From Amycolatopsis methanolica 239 (GTDB taxonomy: Bacteria; Actinomycetota; Actinomycetes; Mycobacteriales; Pseudonocardiaceae), in assembly GCF_000739085.1 (NCBI RefSeq), contig NZ_CP009110.1, positions 2,356,001 to 2,420,000 on the forward strand: DNA of 64,000 bases. The letters are read 5' to 3'. Position numbers and translations under genes: made by a program. Within the stretch, counting starts at the first letter, position 1, and each line of letters begins with the position of its first letter. Positions 8,218 through 16,105 of this stretch are shown here, piece after piece. The notes beneath the pieces are model-generated. The model saw only the letters and a list, made by a program, of their open reading frames with translations, ran no database searches and was not told the DNA's origin.

Positions 8218-9198
8218 GTGCGGCGGCTGGCGCTACTGGTGTTCGACGAGGTGAAACTGCTCGACGTGGCCGGGCCGAGCGAGGTGTTCGCCGAGGCCAA
8301 CCGGTTCGGCGCGGACTACCGGCTGGTGCTGTGCCCGATCGGCGGGCGGGACGTGTCATCGTCGACCGGCATGCGGATCTCCGTCGACGCCGACGTGGCG
8401 GACACGGGGCCGCTGGACACGGCTCTGCTGATGGGCGGCGACGTGTTCCCCGCGCACGCCGTCCCGCCGGAGCTGGCCGAGGCGGCGCGGACGATCGCGG
8501 GGCGGGCGAAGCGGGTCGCGTCGATCTGCACGGGATCGTTCGTGCTCGCCGCGGCGGGACTGCTGGACGGCCGCCGGGCCACGACGCACTGGCAGTACGC
8601 CGCCACACTGGCCCGCGCGCACCCGGCGATCCAGGTCGAGCCGGACGCGATCTTCGTCGAGGACGGGCCGGTGTTCACCTCGGCCGGGGTCACCGCCGGC
8701 ATCGACCTGGCGCTGGTGGAGCGCGACCACGGGCCCGAGCTGGCCCGCCGCGTCGCGCGGTCGCTCGTGGTGTTCCTGCAGCGGCCTGGCGGGCAGTCGC
8801 AGTTCTCGCCGTCGCCGCGCGGCCCCGCCCCGAAAACCCCGCCACTGCGCGCGGTGTGCGACGCGGTCGCGGCGGACCCGGCGGGGGACCACTCGCTGCC
8901 GAGCCTGGCCGCGCGGGCGGGCCTGAGCACGCGCCACCTGACGCGGCTCTTCCAGGAGGAACTGGGCACCACGCCGGCCAAGTACGTGGAACTGATCCGC
9001 TTCGACACGGCGAAGTCCCTGCTGGACGCAGGCCACCCGGTGACCGCCACGGCGTATGCCAGCGGCTTCGGCAGCGCCGAATCCCTGCGGCGCGTTTTCG
9101 TGCCGTCTCGCCGAGGGCCTACCAGCAGCGGTTCCAGACGAGCCGCCGAAGCTGAGGCGGTGCTCCGCGGACGAGTGGGCCGGGCGCCCCGCGGGTAG
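8218..9198 (+). CDS. GlxA-type transcriptional regulator (DJ-1/PfpI + AraC HTH), C-terminus frameshifted
   Basis: Residues 1-~185 are a DJ-1/PfpI domain (LALLVFDEVKLLDVAGPSEV, VASICTGSFVLAAAGLLDGR with the nucleophile-elbow Cys, TTHWQYAATLA), and ~205-300 an AraC-type double HTH (LAARAGLSTRHLTRLFQEEL, ATAYASGFGSAESLRRVF). Start GTG 8218 follows GGAGG by 6 nt. After SLRRVF the frame departs from the family: the expected ending SPRAYQQRFQTSRRS is encoded in the +2 frame and stops at 9155. One missing base near 9102 explains this and would replace the end of the second HTH with ~30 unrelated residues. Probably a damaged gene or a sequencing error. Confidence 0.85.
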   Translation: MRRLALLVFDEVKLLDVAGPSEVFAEANRFGADYRLVLCPIGGRDVSSSTGMRISVDADVADTGPLDTALLMGGDVFPAHAVPPELAEAARTIAGRAKRVASICTGSFVLAAAGLLDGRRATTHWQYAATLARAHPAIQVEPDAIFVEDGPVFTSAGVTAGIDLALVERDHGPELARRVARSLVVFLQRPGGQSQFSPSPRGPAPKTPPLRAVCDAVAADPAGDHSLPSLAARAGLSTRHLTRLFQEELGTTPAKYVELIRFDTAKSLLDAGHPVTATAYASGFGSAESLRRVFVPSRRGPTSSGSRRAAEAEAVLRGRVGRAPRG

Positions 9199-9250
9199 TG
9201 AGCCGAAGCGGGCAGCATCCGGCCCAGCCGTGTCCGCTATCAGGCGCCCC

Positions 9251-9820
9251 TCACCCGCGGCGTCCCACGAACGCCAGCATCCGCGTCTGCTCATCGGCGT
9301 CCGGCGGTGGCGTCACCTCCGGGCCGAAGAACCCCGGCCGCCGCACGACGTGCTGCCGTGCCCAGTCCGCCGCCAGCGCCACCAGGTCCGCGTCCAGCCG
9401 GAGGTCCATCCCCAGCGCGTGCCCGATGTCCCAGCTGTGCACGACCGTGTCGGTGATCATCAGCGGCACCATCGCGGCCAGCGGCACCTCGCCGATGCCC
9501 GTGATCGTCGTGGTCCGGGCCAGCGCCTCCCCGGTCAGCGCGGGCACCGACGCCGCCCGCGCCTTGCGCCACGTCTCCACCGGGTCGTCGCCGGTCCACG
9601 TGCCCGGCCGCGGCGACCCGGGCGCGCCCGACGGGTCCGGATCCGGCTCGCCCGCCGCCCACGCCCGCAGCTGCCACTGCCCCCAGATCACGTGCCCGGC
9701 CACGTCCCGCACGGTCCACTCCGCGCACATCGACGGCACGTCCCACCGGTCGTCCGGCACCGCCGCCAGCACCGCGTCCAGCCCGTCCTGCGCCCGCCGG
9801 TACTGCTCCATCGGTTCCAT
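9251..9820 (-). CDS. TIGR03086 / maleylpyruvate-isomerase-type DinB-like protein
   Basis: The 189-residue protein has the four-helix DinB-like pattern: QYRRAQDGLDAVLAAVPDDRWD, the CAEWTVRDVAGHVIWGQW segment with a conserved His, and the C-terminal ITDTVVHSWDIGHALG with two metal-ligand-type His residues. Family members are probable metal-binding, often mycothiol-linked proteins, most uncharacterised. ATG 9820 is chosen over an in-frame GTG 30 nt upstream because GGAAAGGAG precedes it at good spacing. It is convergent with the GlxA-type gene. Confidence 0.8.
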   Translation of the reverse strand: MEPMEQYRRAQDGLDAVLAAVPDDRWDVPSMCAEWTVRDVAGHVIWGQWQLRAWAAGEPDPDPSGAPGSPRPGTWTGDDPVETWRKARAASVPALTGEALARTTTITGIGEVPLAAMVPLMITDTVVHSWDIGHALGMDLRLDADLVALAADWARQHVVRRPGFFGPEVTPPPDADEQTRMLAFVGRRG

Positions 9821-9905
9821 CGCCGACTCCTTTCCTCGGTCTTGACCCAAGGACGAACGGCGACGGCCGGACTCGACATCAGGCCGGACGGAATTCCAGC
9901 CCTCC

Positions 9906-9955
9906 GTTCGCGGTTCCGCACGGCCACCGGTCGGCGGCCGTGCGGAACCGCGAAC
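9906..9955 (+). repeat. perfect 20-bp inverted repeat, 10-nt loop
   Basis: The left arm at 9906-9925 (GTTCGCGGTTCCGCACGGCC) is exactly complementary to the right arm at 9936-9955, with loop ACCGGTCGGC. The right arm is also the first codons of the amidase remnant (VRNRE), so the left arm looks like an inverted copy of that gene start. No T-run follows, so a terminator role is uncertain. Template switching is one mechanism that produces such structures. Confidence 0.85.
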
Positions 9956-11167
9956 TGTCCCCGGTCGAACTGGTCGACGACGTGCTGACCCGCATCGAGG
10001 AGGCCGATGCCCGTCTCGGCGCGTACGTCGCCGTCACCGCCGACCGTGCTCGGGACGCCGCCCGCGAGGCCGAACGCGAGATCGCGGCGGGCGGGGTGCG
10101 CGGGCCGCTGCACGGGATACCGATGGGGCTCAAGGATCTGATCGACGTCGCCGGGCTGCCCACCACCGCGAGTTCCCGCGTGCGCGCCGCGCATCGGGCC
10201 GAGTCGGACAGCGCGGTCGCGGCACGGCTCGCAGGGGCCGGCGCGATCCTGGTCGGCAAGACCCACACGCACGAGTTCGCCTACGGCTTGATCACGCCAC
10301 AGACGGTCAGCGCCCGCGACGGCGGGCGGATCGCAGGCGGGGCGAGCGGCGGGTTCGCGGTGGCGGTCGCGGCCGGGATGGCGACCTTCTCGCTGGGCGC
10401 CGACACCGGTGGCTCGATCCGGGTGCCCGCGGCGCTGAACGGGGTCGTCGGTCTCAAACCGAGCTACGACCTGGTGCCGCGGGAGGGGGTGGTGCCGACG
10501 CACCGCCGAGGACGCCGCGCTGGTGATGGGCGTCCTGTGTGGAGTGTCTACGGTGGAGCCGTCCGGGTTGCGGGTCGGAGTGCCGAGAAACTACTACTTC
10601 GATCACGTCGACCCCGAGGTCGAGTCGGCGGTGCGGTCCGGGATCGGCCGGCTGGAGGCGCTCGGCGTGCGGCTGGTGGACGTCGAAATCCCCATGACGC
10701 GGTTTGTCCAGGGCGTCCAATGGGGACTGACGGTGCCGGAAGCAAGCGCTTACCACGAGCCGACCGTGCAGGCCGTGTCCGAGATCTACGCCGCGGACGT
10801 GCGGGTGCTGCTCGAAGCCGGGCGCCGGATGTCCGCTGTGGACTACCTGCGGGCACAACGGGCACGGACGCTCATACGGCGCGAGTGGTCGCGTCTGATG
10901 GAGACGGTCGACGTGATCGCCGCCCCGGCCGTGCCGGTCACCGCGGTGCCGGTGGGGCAGGAGGGCGTCACGTGGCCGGACGGGACGACGGAGAGCGTCG
11001 GGGGCGCGTACGTGCGGCTGTCGGCGCCCGCCAACATCACCGGGCTGCCGTCGCTCATCGTGCCCGTCGGGGAGGACCGGGCGGGGCTGCCGACCGGGAT
11101 GCAGCTGATCAGCCGCGCCGGCGGCGACGGCGTGGTGCTGGGGCTGGGCGGGGCGTTCGAGAGTTGA
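9940..11167 (+). pseudogene. amidase signature enzyme, broken by an internal out-of-frame deletion
   Basis: The first frame (from GTG 9940) gives a normal amidase N-terminus: ELSPVELVDDVLTRIEE, GPLHGIPMGLKDLIDVAGLP with the catalytic Lys, and GADTGGSIRVPAALNGVVGL with the nucleophile Ser. The cis-Ser motif GGSSGGSA is altered to GGASGGFA. After GVVPT (10500) the sequence jumps to the +1 frame at TAEDAALVMGVLCGV, omitting about 15 residues (the usual DHVGPLTR segment). The rest, to ITGLPSLIVPVG and MQLISR, continues to 11167 in that frame. A functional enzyme would need both the frame and the cis-Ser restored, so it is called a pseudogene. Confidence 0.85.
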
Positions 11168-11201
11168 CCCTCCAGCCGGTGGAGAGCCTAGGTTCGGGCG
11201 C

Positions 11202-11624
11202 ATGGCGTGTGCGGAGTGTGGTGGGACCGGTCCCTGCGCGGAGCTGTTCCACGTCGTGCTGGCGCTGGACCACTCGCGGCGGGAGCCGTGGGGGCCGTTG
11301 CACGGGGTGACCGTGGCGTGCTTCCTGCTGCAGCACCCGAGCCGTGTGCCGGAGCGGGACCGGGGGCGGAACTGGGCGATCGTGCGAGCCTTCGTGGACG
11401 GTGGCCGCCCCGCGGTGGCCGGTCTCACCGCGGCCGTCCGCCGGGCCAACTCGCACCGGGCCCGCGGCGCGCTTCCGGAGTTCGATGCGCCGCCGGGCGG
11501 TGCGGGAGCGTTCGAGGTCACGATCACCGATGTCGCGCAGGACGGGACTTTCCCGGCGGCGGGGTTCGAGGAGCGGGTCCGGGCCTGGGCGCGGGCCACG
11601 CTTGACGCACATTCGTTGCGTTAA
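11202..11624 (+). CDS. DUF5946-like protein
   Basis: The 140-residue protein begins MACAECGGTGPCAELFHVVL, a Cys-rich start (three Cys in the first twelve residues) that could bind metal, followed by LLQHPSRVPERDRGRNWAI and helical segments. This fits the small actinobacterial DUF5946 group; no function is known. It lies just upstream of a TetR gene (9-nt gap), whose likely operator covers the end of this ORF. The initial ATG lacks a clear ribosome site. Confidence 0.6.
   Translation: MACAECGGTGPCAELFHVVLALDHSRREPWGPLHGVTVACFLLQHPSRVPERDRGRNWAIVRAFVDGGRPAVAGLTAAVRRANSHRARGALPEFDAPPGGAGAFEVTITDVAQDGTFPAAGFEERVRAWARATLDAHSLR
11602..11624 (+). promoter_or_regulatory. imperfect inverted repeat upstream of TetR gene, candidate autoregulatory operator
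   Basis: TTGACGCA and TGCGTTAA form 8-bp arms (one mismatch) around a 7-nt spacer, ending 9 nt before the TetR start. A palindrome overlapping the ribosome-site region of a tetR gene is the usual location of its own operator. A TTGACG element is part of the left arm, but no well-spaced -10 box was found. Confidence 0.4.
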
Positions 11625-11633
11625 GCTGGAGGT

Positions 11634-12182
11634 GTGAGCCGCAAGCCGATGGTGCGCCCCGGCGGCCGCAGTGCGCGGGTGCAGGAGTCCGTGCACGCCG
11701 CGGTTCGCGCCCTGGAGGCCGAAGCCGGGCGGGAGGCGCTGACGGTGCCGCTGATCGCCGCGCGGGCCGGCGTGACGCCGTCGACGATCTACCGCCGCTG
11801 GGGCGACCTGCACGAGCTGCTGTCGGACGTCGCGGTGGAACGCCTCCGGCCCGACTCGCCGCCCGAGGACCACGGCTCGCTGGGGGCTGATCTGGCGGCG
11901 TGGGCGGAGCAGTTCCTGGAGGAGATGTCCGCGCAGCCCGGACGCGCCTACATCCGCGACGCGCTGCTCGGCGACGACACCAATGCGGGCCGCTGCTCGG
12001 CGTATGCCGCGGAACAGGTTGCGGTGATCCTGGCGCGAGCGGCTCAGCGGGGCGAGCCGGCGCCGGAGGTGGAGACGGTGCTGGACCACGTGGTGGCGCC
12101 GATGATGTACCGGATCCTGTTCCGCCCGGACGGCCTGTCGGCCACCTACGCGCGGCGGCTGGTGGAGGAGTTGCTGGGCTGA
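11634..12182 (+). CDS. TetR/AcrR family transcriptional regulator
   Basis: The 182-residue protein has the N-terminal HTH VPLIAARAGVTPSTIYRRWG (~38-57), a textbook TetR recognition helix, preceded by a long first helix AVRALEAEAGREALT. The C-terminal ligand domain is of the TetR_C type with FRPDGLSATYARRLVEELL. GTG 11634 follows CTGGAGG. No obvious target gene lies divergent; the DUF5946-like gene is immediately upstream on the same strand. Autoregulation through the palindrome at 11602 is inference. Confidence 0.88.
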   Translation: MSRKPMVRPGGRSARVQESVHAAVRALEAEAGREALTVPLIAARAGVTPSTIYRRWGDLHELLSDVAVERLRPDSPPEDHGSLGADLAAWAEQFLEEMSAQPGRAYIRDALLGDDTNAGRCSAYAAEQVAVILARAAQRGEPAPEVETVLDHVVAPMMYRILFRPDGLSATYARRLVEELLG

Positions 12183-12195
12183 GGTGTTGCCGGGT

Positions 12196-12218
12196 GACTG
12201 GGCGCGAGAGGCCCAGTC
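12196..12218 (+). terminator. GC hairpin after the TetR gene
   Basis: GACTGGGC and GCCCAGTC (8-bp perfect arms, loop GCGAGAG) start 14 nt after the TetR stop. There is no U-tract, which is common for actinobacterial terminators. Confidence 0.6.
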
Positions 12219-12310
12219 GCCCGCCGACGAAATGCCCAATCATCGGCGGCTGAGGGCTCGACCGCGGCTCACGGAAGCTTGGACCACCCCCCAAGTCGCG
12301 GCCTGGCGAG

Positions 12311-12585
12311 TGGGTCCCTCGTGTGGCAGCGGTTGGGCCCGTTGTGCGGCGTGAGTGGGTCTTCGCGTGGTGGGTGGGAATCTCGTGCGCTTGTGGCTGG
12401 GTCTGTCGCGTTGTGGTGGTTGGTCGTTTCGCGTGTGGGTGGTGGGTCTTTCGTGGCCCGGTGGCTGGCCCGTCCGCGCTGTGGTGACTGGTCATCTCGC
12501 ATGCGTGTGGTTGAGCCCTTCGTCGCCGATAGTTGGGCCTCTCGCGGCCACGATGGTCGTCGGTAAATGGTTGGGTCAGTCGTGC
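12311..12585 (+). repeat. degenerate ~22-nt tandem repeat array (about 12 units)
   Basis: This gene-free stretch between the TetR gene and the beta-lactamase is built from units of about 22-24 nt with a loose consensus TGGGTCTTTCGCGTGTGGTGG; for example TGGGTCCCTCGTGTGGCAGC at 12311, TTGGGCCCGTTGTGCGGCG at 12333 and TGGGTCTGTCGCGTTGTGG further on. Units are clearly related but none identical. The last unit, TTGGGTCAGTCGTGC at 12571, is followed by its exact inverse, making the hairpin at 12569-12604. Open frames across it are low-complexity and not believed. Confidence 0.6.
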
Positions 12586-12604
12586 AGGCACGACTGACCC
12601 AACC
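12569..12604. terminator. 17-bp perfect hairpin, likely bidirectional terminator
   Basis: GGTTGGGTCAGTCGTGC at 12569-12585 pairs exactly with 12588-12604 across a 2-nt loop (AG). It lies 35 nt beyond the stop of the minus-strand beta-lactamase gene and could end transcription from either side. Confidence 0.75.
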
Positions 12605-12639
12605 GCGCCCCAGCCACCACGCCGGAGCGGCAACCCCAC

Positions 12640-13518
12640 CTACCGCAGCGCGTCCATCACCCGTGAGGTCGCCTCGGCGAGCAGTTTGTTGTCGTACGAA
12701 GCGTCGGCGGTGGCCCGGCTCGACATCAGCGCCAGCACGATCGGCGCGTGCCCGGGAGGCCAGATCACCCCGATGTCGTTGCGGGTTCCGTAGTCGCCGG
12801 TGCCCGTCTTGTCCGCCACCGGCCACTCCGACGGCACGCCGGCTCGAATCAGCTCCGTCCCGGTTTTGTTGCGGCGCATGATCCCCACCAACAGGTCCCG
12901 CTTGTCGGCAGGCAACGCCTCGCCCAGGAGGAACGCCCGCAGGCTGCCCGCCATCGCCCGCGGTGTGCTCGTGTCCCGGACGTCGCCGGGGATGGCGGAG
13001 TTCAGCTCGACCTCGAGCCGGTCCGGGTGGGTCGTCGTGTCGCCGATGTCGCGCAACACGGCCGCCAGCCCGGCCGGGCCGCCCACCTCGGCGAACAGCA
13101 GGTTCGCCGCCGTGTTGTCGCTCTGCAGCAGCGCCGCCTCGGCCGCCTCGCGAACCGTCACGCTGCGGCGGTCCTTCGTGACCGGCGAGTTCGGCTGGAC
13201 GTCCGCGTCGGTGTAGGCGACCACCTTGTCCAGGTCGACGTTCCGCCGCAGCACCGCGCCCGCCAGCAGCGACTTGATCGCCGACGCGTAGTTGAACCGC
13301 TCGTCGGCCCGGTGCGCGATCTCCCGCCCGGTCCCGGTGTCGATCGCGTACACCCCGAGGCGCGCGTCGAACCGCGCTTCCAGATCGGCGAAGTCCACCC
13401 GCGGCGCCGGCGCGGCAGTCGAAGCGGCGGGCGGCGGCGGGGGAGGCTCCGTGGCACACGCCCCGACCAGCCCGAACACGAGCAGGACCACCACGGCGCG
13501 AAGAGTTCGAACAAGCAT
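12640..13518 (-). CDS. bla: class A beta-lactamase, lipoprotein
   Basis: The 292-residue protein begins with a lipoprotein signal (basic MLVRTLR, hydrophobic stretch, lipobox LVGAC with Cys 21) and a Pro-rich linker, then a class A beta-lactamase domain. Catalytic motifs are SAIK (Ser 79, Lys 82), SDN (133-135), EVELN with the general-base Glu 169, and KTG (237-239). It hydrolyses beta-lactams outside the membrane. ATG 13518 is chosen because it gives a proper signal peptide. It is divergent from a LysR gene 73 bp away, the arrangement of AmpR-type control. All active-site elements are intact. Confidence 0.93.
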   Translation of the reverse strand: MLVRTLRAVVVLLVFGLVGACATEPPPPPPAASTAAPAPRVDFADLEARFDARLGVYAIDTGTGREIAHRADERFNYASAIKSLLAGAVLRRNVDLDKVVAYTDADVQPNSPVTKDRRSVTVREAAEAALLQSDNTAANLLFAEVGGPAGLAAVLRDIGDTTTHPDRLEVELNSAIPGDVRDTSTPRAMAGSLRAFLLGEALPADKRDLLVGIMRRNKTGTELIRAGVPSEWPVADKTGTGDYGTRNDIGVIWPPGHAPIVLALMSSRATADASYDNKLLAEATSRVMDALR

Positions 13519-13573
13519 GGCCCCAGCCTCCCGCGCCCGATCGATGCCGTCGAAGACGAAAAAGACAGTTTCC

Positions 13574-13588
13574 ATGCGGATCCGGCAT
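13574..13588. promoter_or_regulatory. palindrome between the divergent beta-lactamase and LysR genes
   Basis: ATGCGGATCCGGCAT has a perfect CGGATCCG core with nearly symmetric flanks, and lies in the 73-bp divergent gap 3 nt before the LysR ATG. LysR proteins usually bind such dyads in shared promoter regions. This is a candidate operator from position and symmetry only. Confidence 0.35.
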
Positions 13589-13591
13589 AAG

Positions 13592-14467
13592 ATGCGCGGC
13601 GTGGATCTCGTCGGCGCCTGCCGGGCCTTCGTCAGCGTCAGCGAGCGCGGCAGCTTCACCCTCGGCGCGGCCGCGGCCGGCATCCCCCAGCCGGTCGCCA
13701 GCCGCCGCATCGCCGCGCTCGAACAGCACCTCGGCGACCGGCTTTTCGACCGCTCGACCCGGCGGGCGGTGCTGACGCCGTTCGGCCGTGACGTCCTCCC
13801 CGCGGCCGCCCGGCTGGTCCGCCTCGCCGACGCCTTCGAACACGACGCCCGCCGCGCGCGCCGCCGCCCGTTGCGGCTCGCCGTGCCGGACTGGTGCTCC
13901 GCCCGCGACCTCGCCCACCTCGATGCCGAAGCCCGCGACTACGACCTCGTCCTCGACTTCCGCCCCGCGCCGCCCGCCGAACGCGCCGGCCTCGTCCGCG
14001 CCCAGGAGGTCCGCGCCGCCCTCACCGCGGTCCCGGAGGACGAAGCCCGCTGGCGGGTGCCGCTCGGCGTGGCCGCCGCGGTGCCGCCCGGCGCGCACAC
14101 CGTCTACCTCGAAACCCTGCGCGTCGGCCGTGGCGACGACGGCCCGGCGCGGCGCGTGTGGCTGCAACCCGAGGACGACGTGCCGCACATCCGCGACCGG
14201 CTCACCCACCTGCGCGACGCCCTCGGTCTGCGGCCCTCACAGGTCGTCACCGCGGAGTCCCTGGTCACCGCGGTCGCCGACGTGTTGGGCACCGCCGACC
14301 TCCTGCTCTGTTCGGAGGCGCAGGCCGACGAACTGGACCTGCACTGGCGGCCGCTCGGCGAGGTTCGCCTGGTCCGCGGCTACGCGCTGGCCACCACGTA
14401 CAGTGACGACAGGGAGCGCCTGCGGCCGCTGTCGCGGTCGATCGGCCGATGCCTGGGGGAGACGTGA
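13592..14467 (+). CDS. LysR family regulator next to beta-lactamase
   Basis: The 291-residue protein starts with a Lys[44 protein letters not shown] and [16 protein letters not shown]. The effector domain is shorter and more divergent than usual ([19 protein letters not shown] onward). ATG 13592 or GTG 13601 could be the start; neither has a good ribosome site, so the mRNA may be leaderless. The gene is divergent from bla and its stop overlaps a second beta-lactamase-like gene. An AmpR/BlaA-regulator-like role, sensing cell-wall fragments or drug, is the natural inference. Confidence 0.88.
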   Translation: MRGVDLVGACRAFVSVSERGSFTLGAAAAGIPQPVASRRIAALEQHLGDRLFDRSTRRAVLTPFGRDVLPAAARLVRLADAFEHDARRARRRPLRLAVPDWCSARDLAHLDAEARDYDLVLDFRPAPPAERAGLVRAQEVRAALTAVPEDEARWRVPLGVAAAVPPGAHTVYLETLRVGRGDDGPARRVWLQPEDDVPHIRDRLTHLRDALGLRPSQVVTAESLVTAVADVLGTADLLLCSEAQADELDLHWRPLGEVRLVRGYALATTYSDDRERLRPLSRSIGRCLGET

Positions 14468-15363
14468 ACACCGAAGCGCTGCTGCGCGAGCTGCGGGACC
14501 AGCTCGACGACGCCGGCCTGCGGGGCTCGTTCCTGGTGCGGGACCTGCGCAGTGGCGAGGAGATCGCGATCGAGGCGGACGCGCAGTGGCCGTCCGCGTC
14601 GCTGGTCAAGGTGCCGCTCGCGGTCGCCACGCTGGAACGGATCCGGCTCGGCGAGCTCGACGGCGCGACCCAGCTGGACATCGAACCCGGCCGCATCACC
14701 ACCCCCGGCCCGACCGGGCTGAGCCGGTTCCGCCACCCGGCACGCGTCGCCGTCGACGACCTCCTCTACCTCAGCACGGCGATCAGCGACGGCGTCGCGG
14801 CCGACGCGTTGTTCGGCCTCACCCCGCCGCCGGAGGTCGCCCGGATCCTCAAGGGGTTCGGCATCGAGGGCATCACCGTCCGGCACCCGGTGCAGGAACT
14901 GGCCGACACGCCCGCGGAACGCTTCGAGCGCGGCGAGGTGCACCTGGCCTACGCGCTCGCTGTCGACGCGGGCACCGCCGGGCGCGGGCACCGCATCCCG
15001 CAGCTCGACGTGACGCGCGCGAGTTCCGGTTCGGCCCGGGCGTTCGCGGACCTGCTGCAGGCGCTGTGGACACCGTCGGCGATCCCCGCCGAGGTCGCCG
15101 CCCGGGTGCGGGAACTCATGCGGCACAACGTGGTCCGGCACCGGCTCGCGCCGGACTTCGTCTCCGACGCGTCGATCTGGTCGTCCAAAACGGGGACCTT
15201 GCTGACGTTGCGGCACGAGATCGGGGTGGTCGAGCACGCCGACGGGCAGGCGTTCGCGGTGGCGGCACTGACCGAGTCGCGCGTGGCGGCGGCGCAGCAG
15301 CCCGGCGCGGAGGCCGTGATGGCGCGGGTCGCCCGGCGGCTGCGGGACCACCTGCGGCTCTAG
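14464..15363 (+). CDS. serine hydrolase of beta-lactamase class A fold
   Basis: The 299-residue protein has no signal peptide. It has the S-x-x-K motif as SLVK (46-49), an SDG in place of SDN (108-110) and SKTGTLLTLRHEIGV near residue 240. A Glu 166 equivalent was not found, so efficient beta-lactam hydrolysis is doubtful; penicillin-binding, esterase or sensor functions are alternatives. GTG 14464 is chosen because it overlaps the LysR stop (GTGA) and follows GGGGGAGA; an ATG at 14449 lacks a ribosome site. Co-translation with the LysR regulator suggests it takes part in the same beta-lactam or cell-wall response. Confidence 0.82.
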   Translation: MNTEALLRELRDQLDDAGLRGSFLVRDLRSGEEIAIEADAQWPSASLVKVPLAVATLERIRLGELDGATQLDIEPGRITTPGPTGLSRFRHPARVAVDDLLYLSTAISDGVAADALFGLTPPPEVARILKGFGIEGITVRHPVQELADTPAERFERGEVHLAYALAVDAGTAGRGHRIPQLDVTRASSGSARAFADLLQALWTPSAIPAEVAARVRELMRHNVVRHRLAPDFVSDASIWSSKTGTLLTLRHEIGVVEHADGQAFAVAALTESRVAAAQQPGAEAVMARVARRLRDHLRL

Positions 15364-15701
15364 GTCATCGCGGCGCGCATCGCCTCGCCCATCGCCGCGG
15401 AGTCGTGGCCGGGCTCGACGCCGTCGACGATCACGACGCTGCCCGCGATGTGGTCCGCGCGCAACGGCAAAATCTCCTGGTAGGCGGGGGAGTCGTACCA
15501 GGCGCGGGCGTCGGCGGCGGTGGGGCAGCCGATCATCACCAGGTGGCCGGGCCAGTCGCCCTCGCGGAACTCGACGGGCGCGCCGTGGACGAGGAACCGG
15601 CCGCCGAAGGGATCCAGCGTGGACTGGGTGCGCTCCAGGTACTCGGCGACGTCGGGGTGCGGCTCGGCGGGCATCAGGTGGGCGATGGCGTAGGCGGTCA
15701 T
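15360..15701 (-). CDS. DUF1330 domain-containing protein
   Basis: The 113-residue protein has the DUF1330 (ferredoxin-like, dimeric alpha-beta barrel) pattern: YAIAHLMPAEPHPDVAEYLE, LVHGAPVEFREGDWPGHLVM and AWYDSPAYQEILPLRADH. The function is unknown; related proteins are small stress or ligand-binding proteins. ATG 15701 follows GGAAAGGACGG. Its stop shares CTAG (15360-15363) with the stop of the convergent serine hydrolase gene, so the two coding regions overlap tail to tail. Confidence 0.85.
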   Translation of the reverse strand: MTAYAIAHLMPAEPHPDVAEYLERTQSTLDPFGGRFLVHGAPVEFREGDWPGHLVMIGCPTAADARAWYDSPAYQEILPLRADHIAGSVVIVDGVEPGHDSAAMGEAMRAAMT

Positions 15702-15936
15702 GGGGTCCGTCCTTTCCGGAGGCTGATCACCCCATCCGGTGGCCGCCGGCGCGGGGCGTCGATTACCCGGGAGGTAATGCGGGGGCGGAGGTCGCGGGTA
15801 ACGGCGCCTCCCGGGCGGGGCCACGACCCGGGCGGCGGCCGGCCCGCGCGGGGGCGGCCGGAACCGGGCGGCTGGGCGGCCGGGGTTGCGGCGAGGCGGC
15901 CGGTCCGAGCAGGTGGCGCCTGGTTCGGGGGAGGGC

Positions 15937-16050
15937 GTGGGCCACCGATCCGGGCTTCCGCCGGAAGCCAAACATGCCCCAGAAGGCGCCGGCGGAACCC
16001 GGCCGTGCCCGCTGCGTGGGCCACCAAGCCAGGCTTCCTCCGGAACCCAC
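15937..16050. repeat. pair of ~35-bp direct repeats in a 400-bp gene-free gap
   Basis: The gap 15702-16105 holds no convincing gene. Two copies of a GTGGGCCACCRAKCCRGGCTTCC-type element (quoted: GTGGGCCACC, then GGCTTCC and CCGGAA) lie at 15937-15971 and 16016-16050, 79 bp apart. On the minus strand they read as FRRKPG.VAHA twice, which looks like a dispersed repeat rather than a protein. The left part is low-complexity GC (GGGCGGCCGG-type runs). Confidence 0.55.
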
Positions 16051-16105
16051 CGCCCCTCCCGAAGGTCACCTACACGACGTGGCCTCCTCCGAACACCACC
16101 CCCGG

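Noticed and set aside
12311-12604. CRISPR array
   Set aside because: The ~22-nt units are contiguous and degenerate, without unique spacers between identical repeats, and there are no cas genes.
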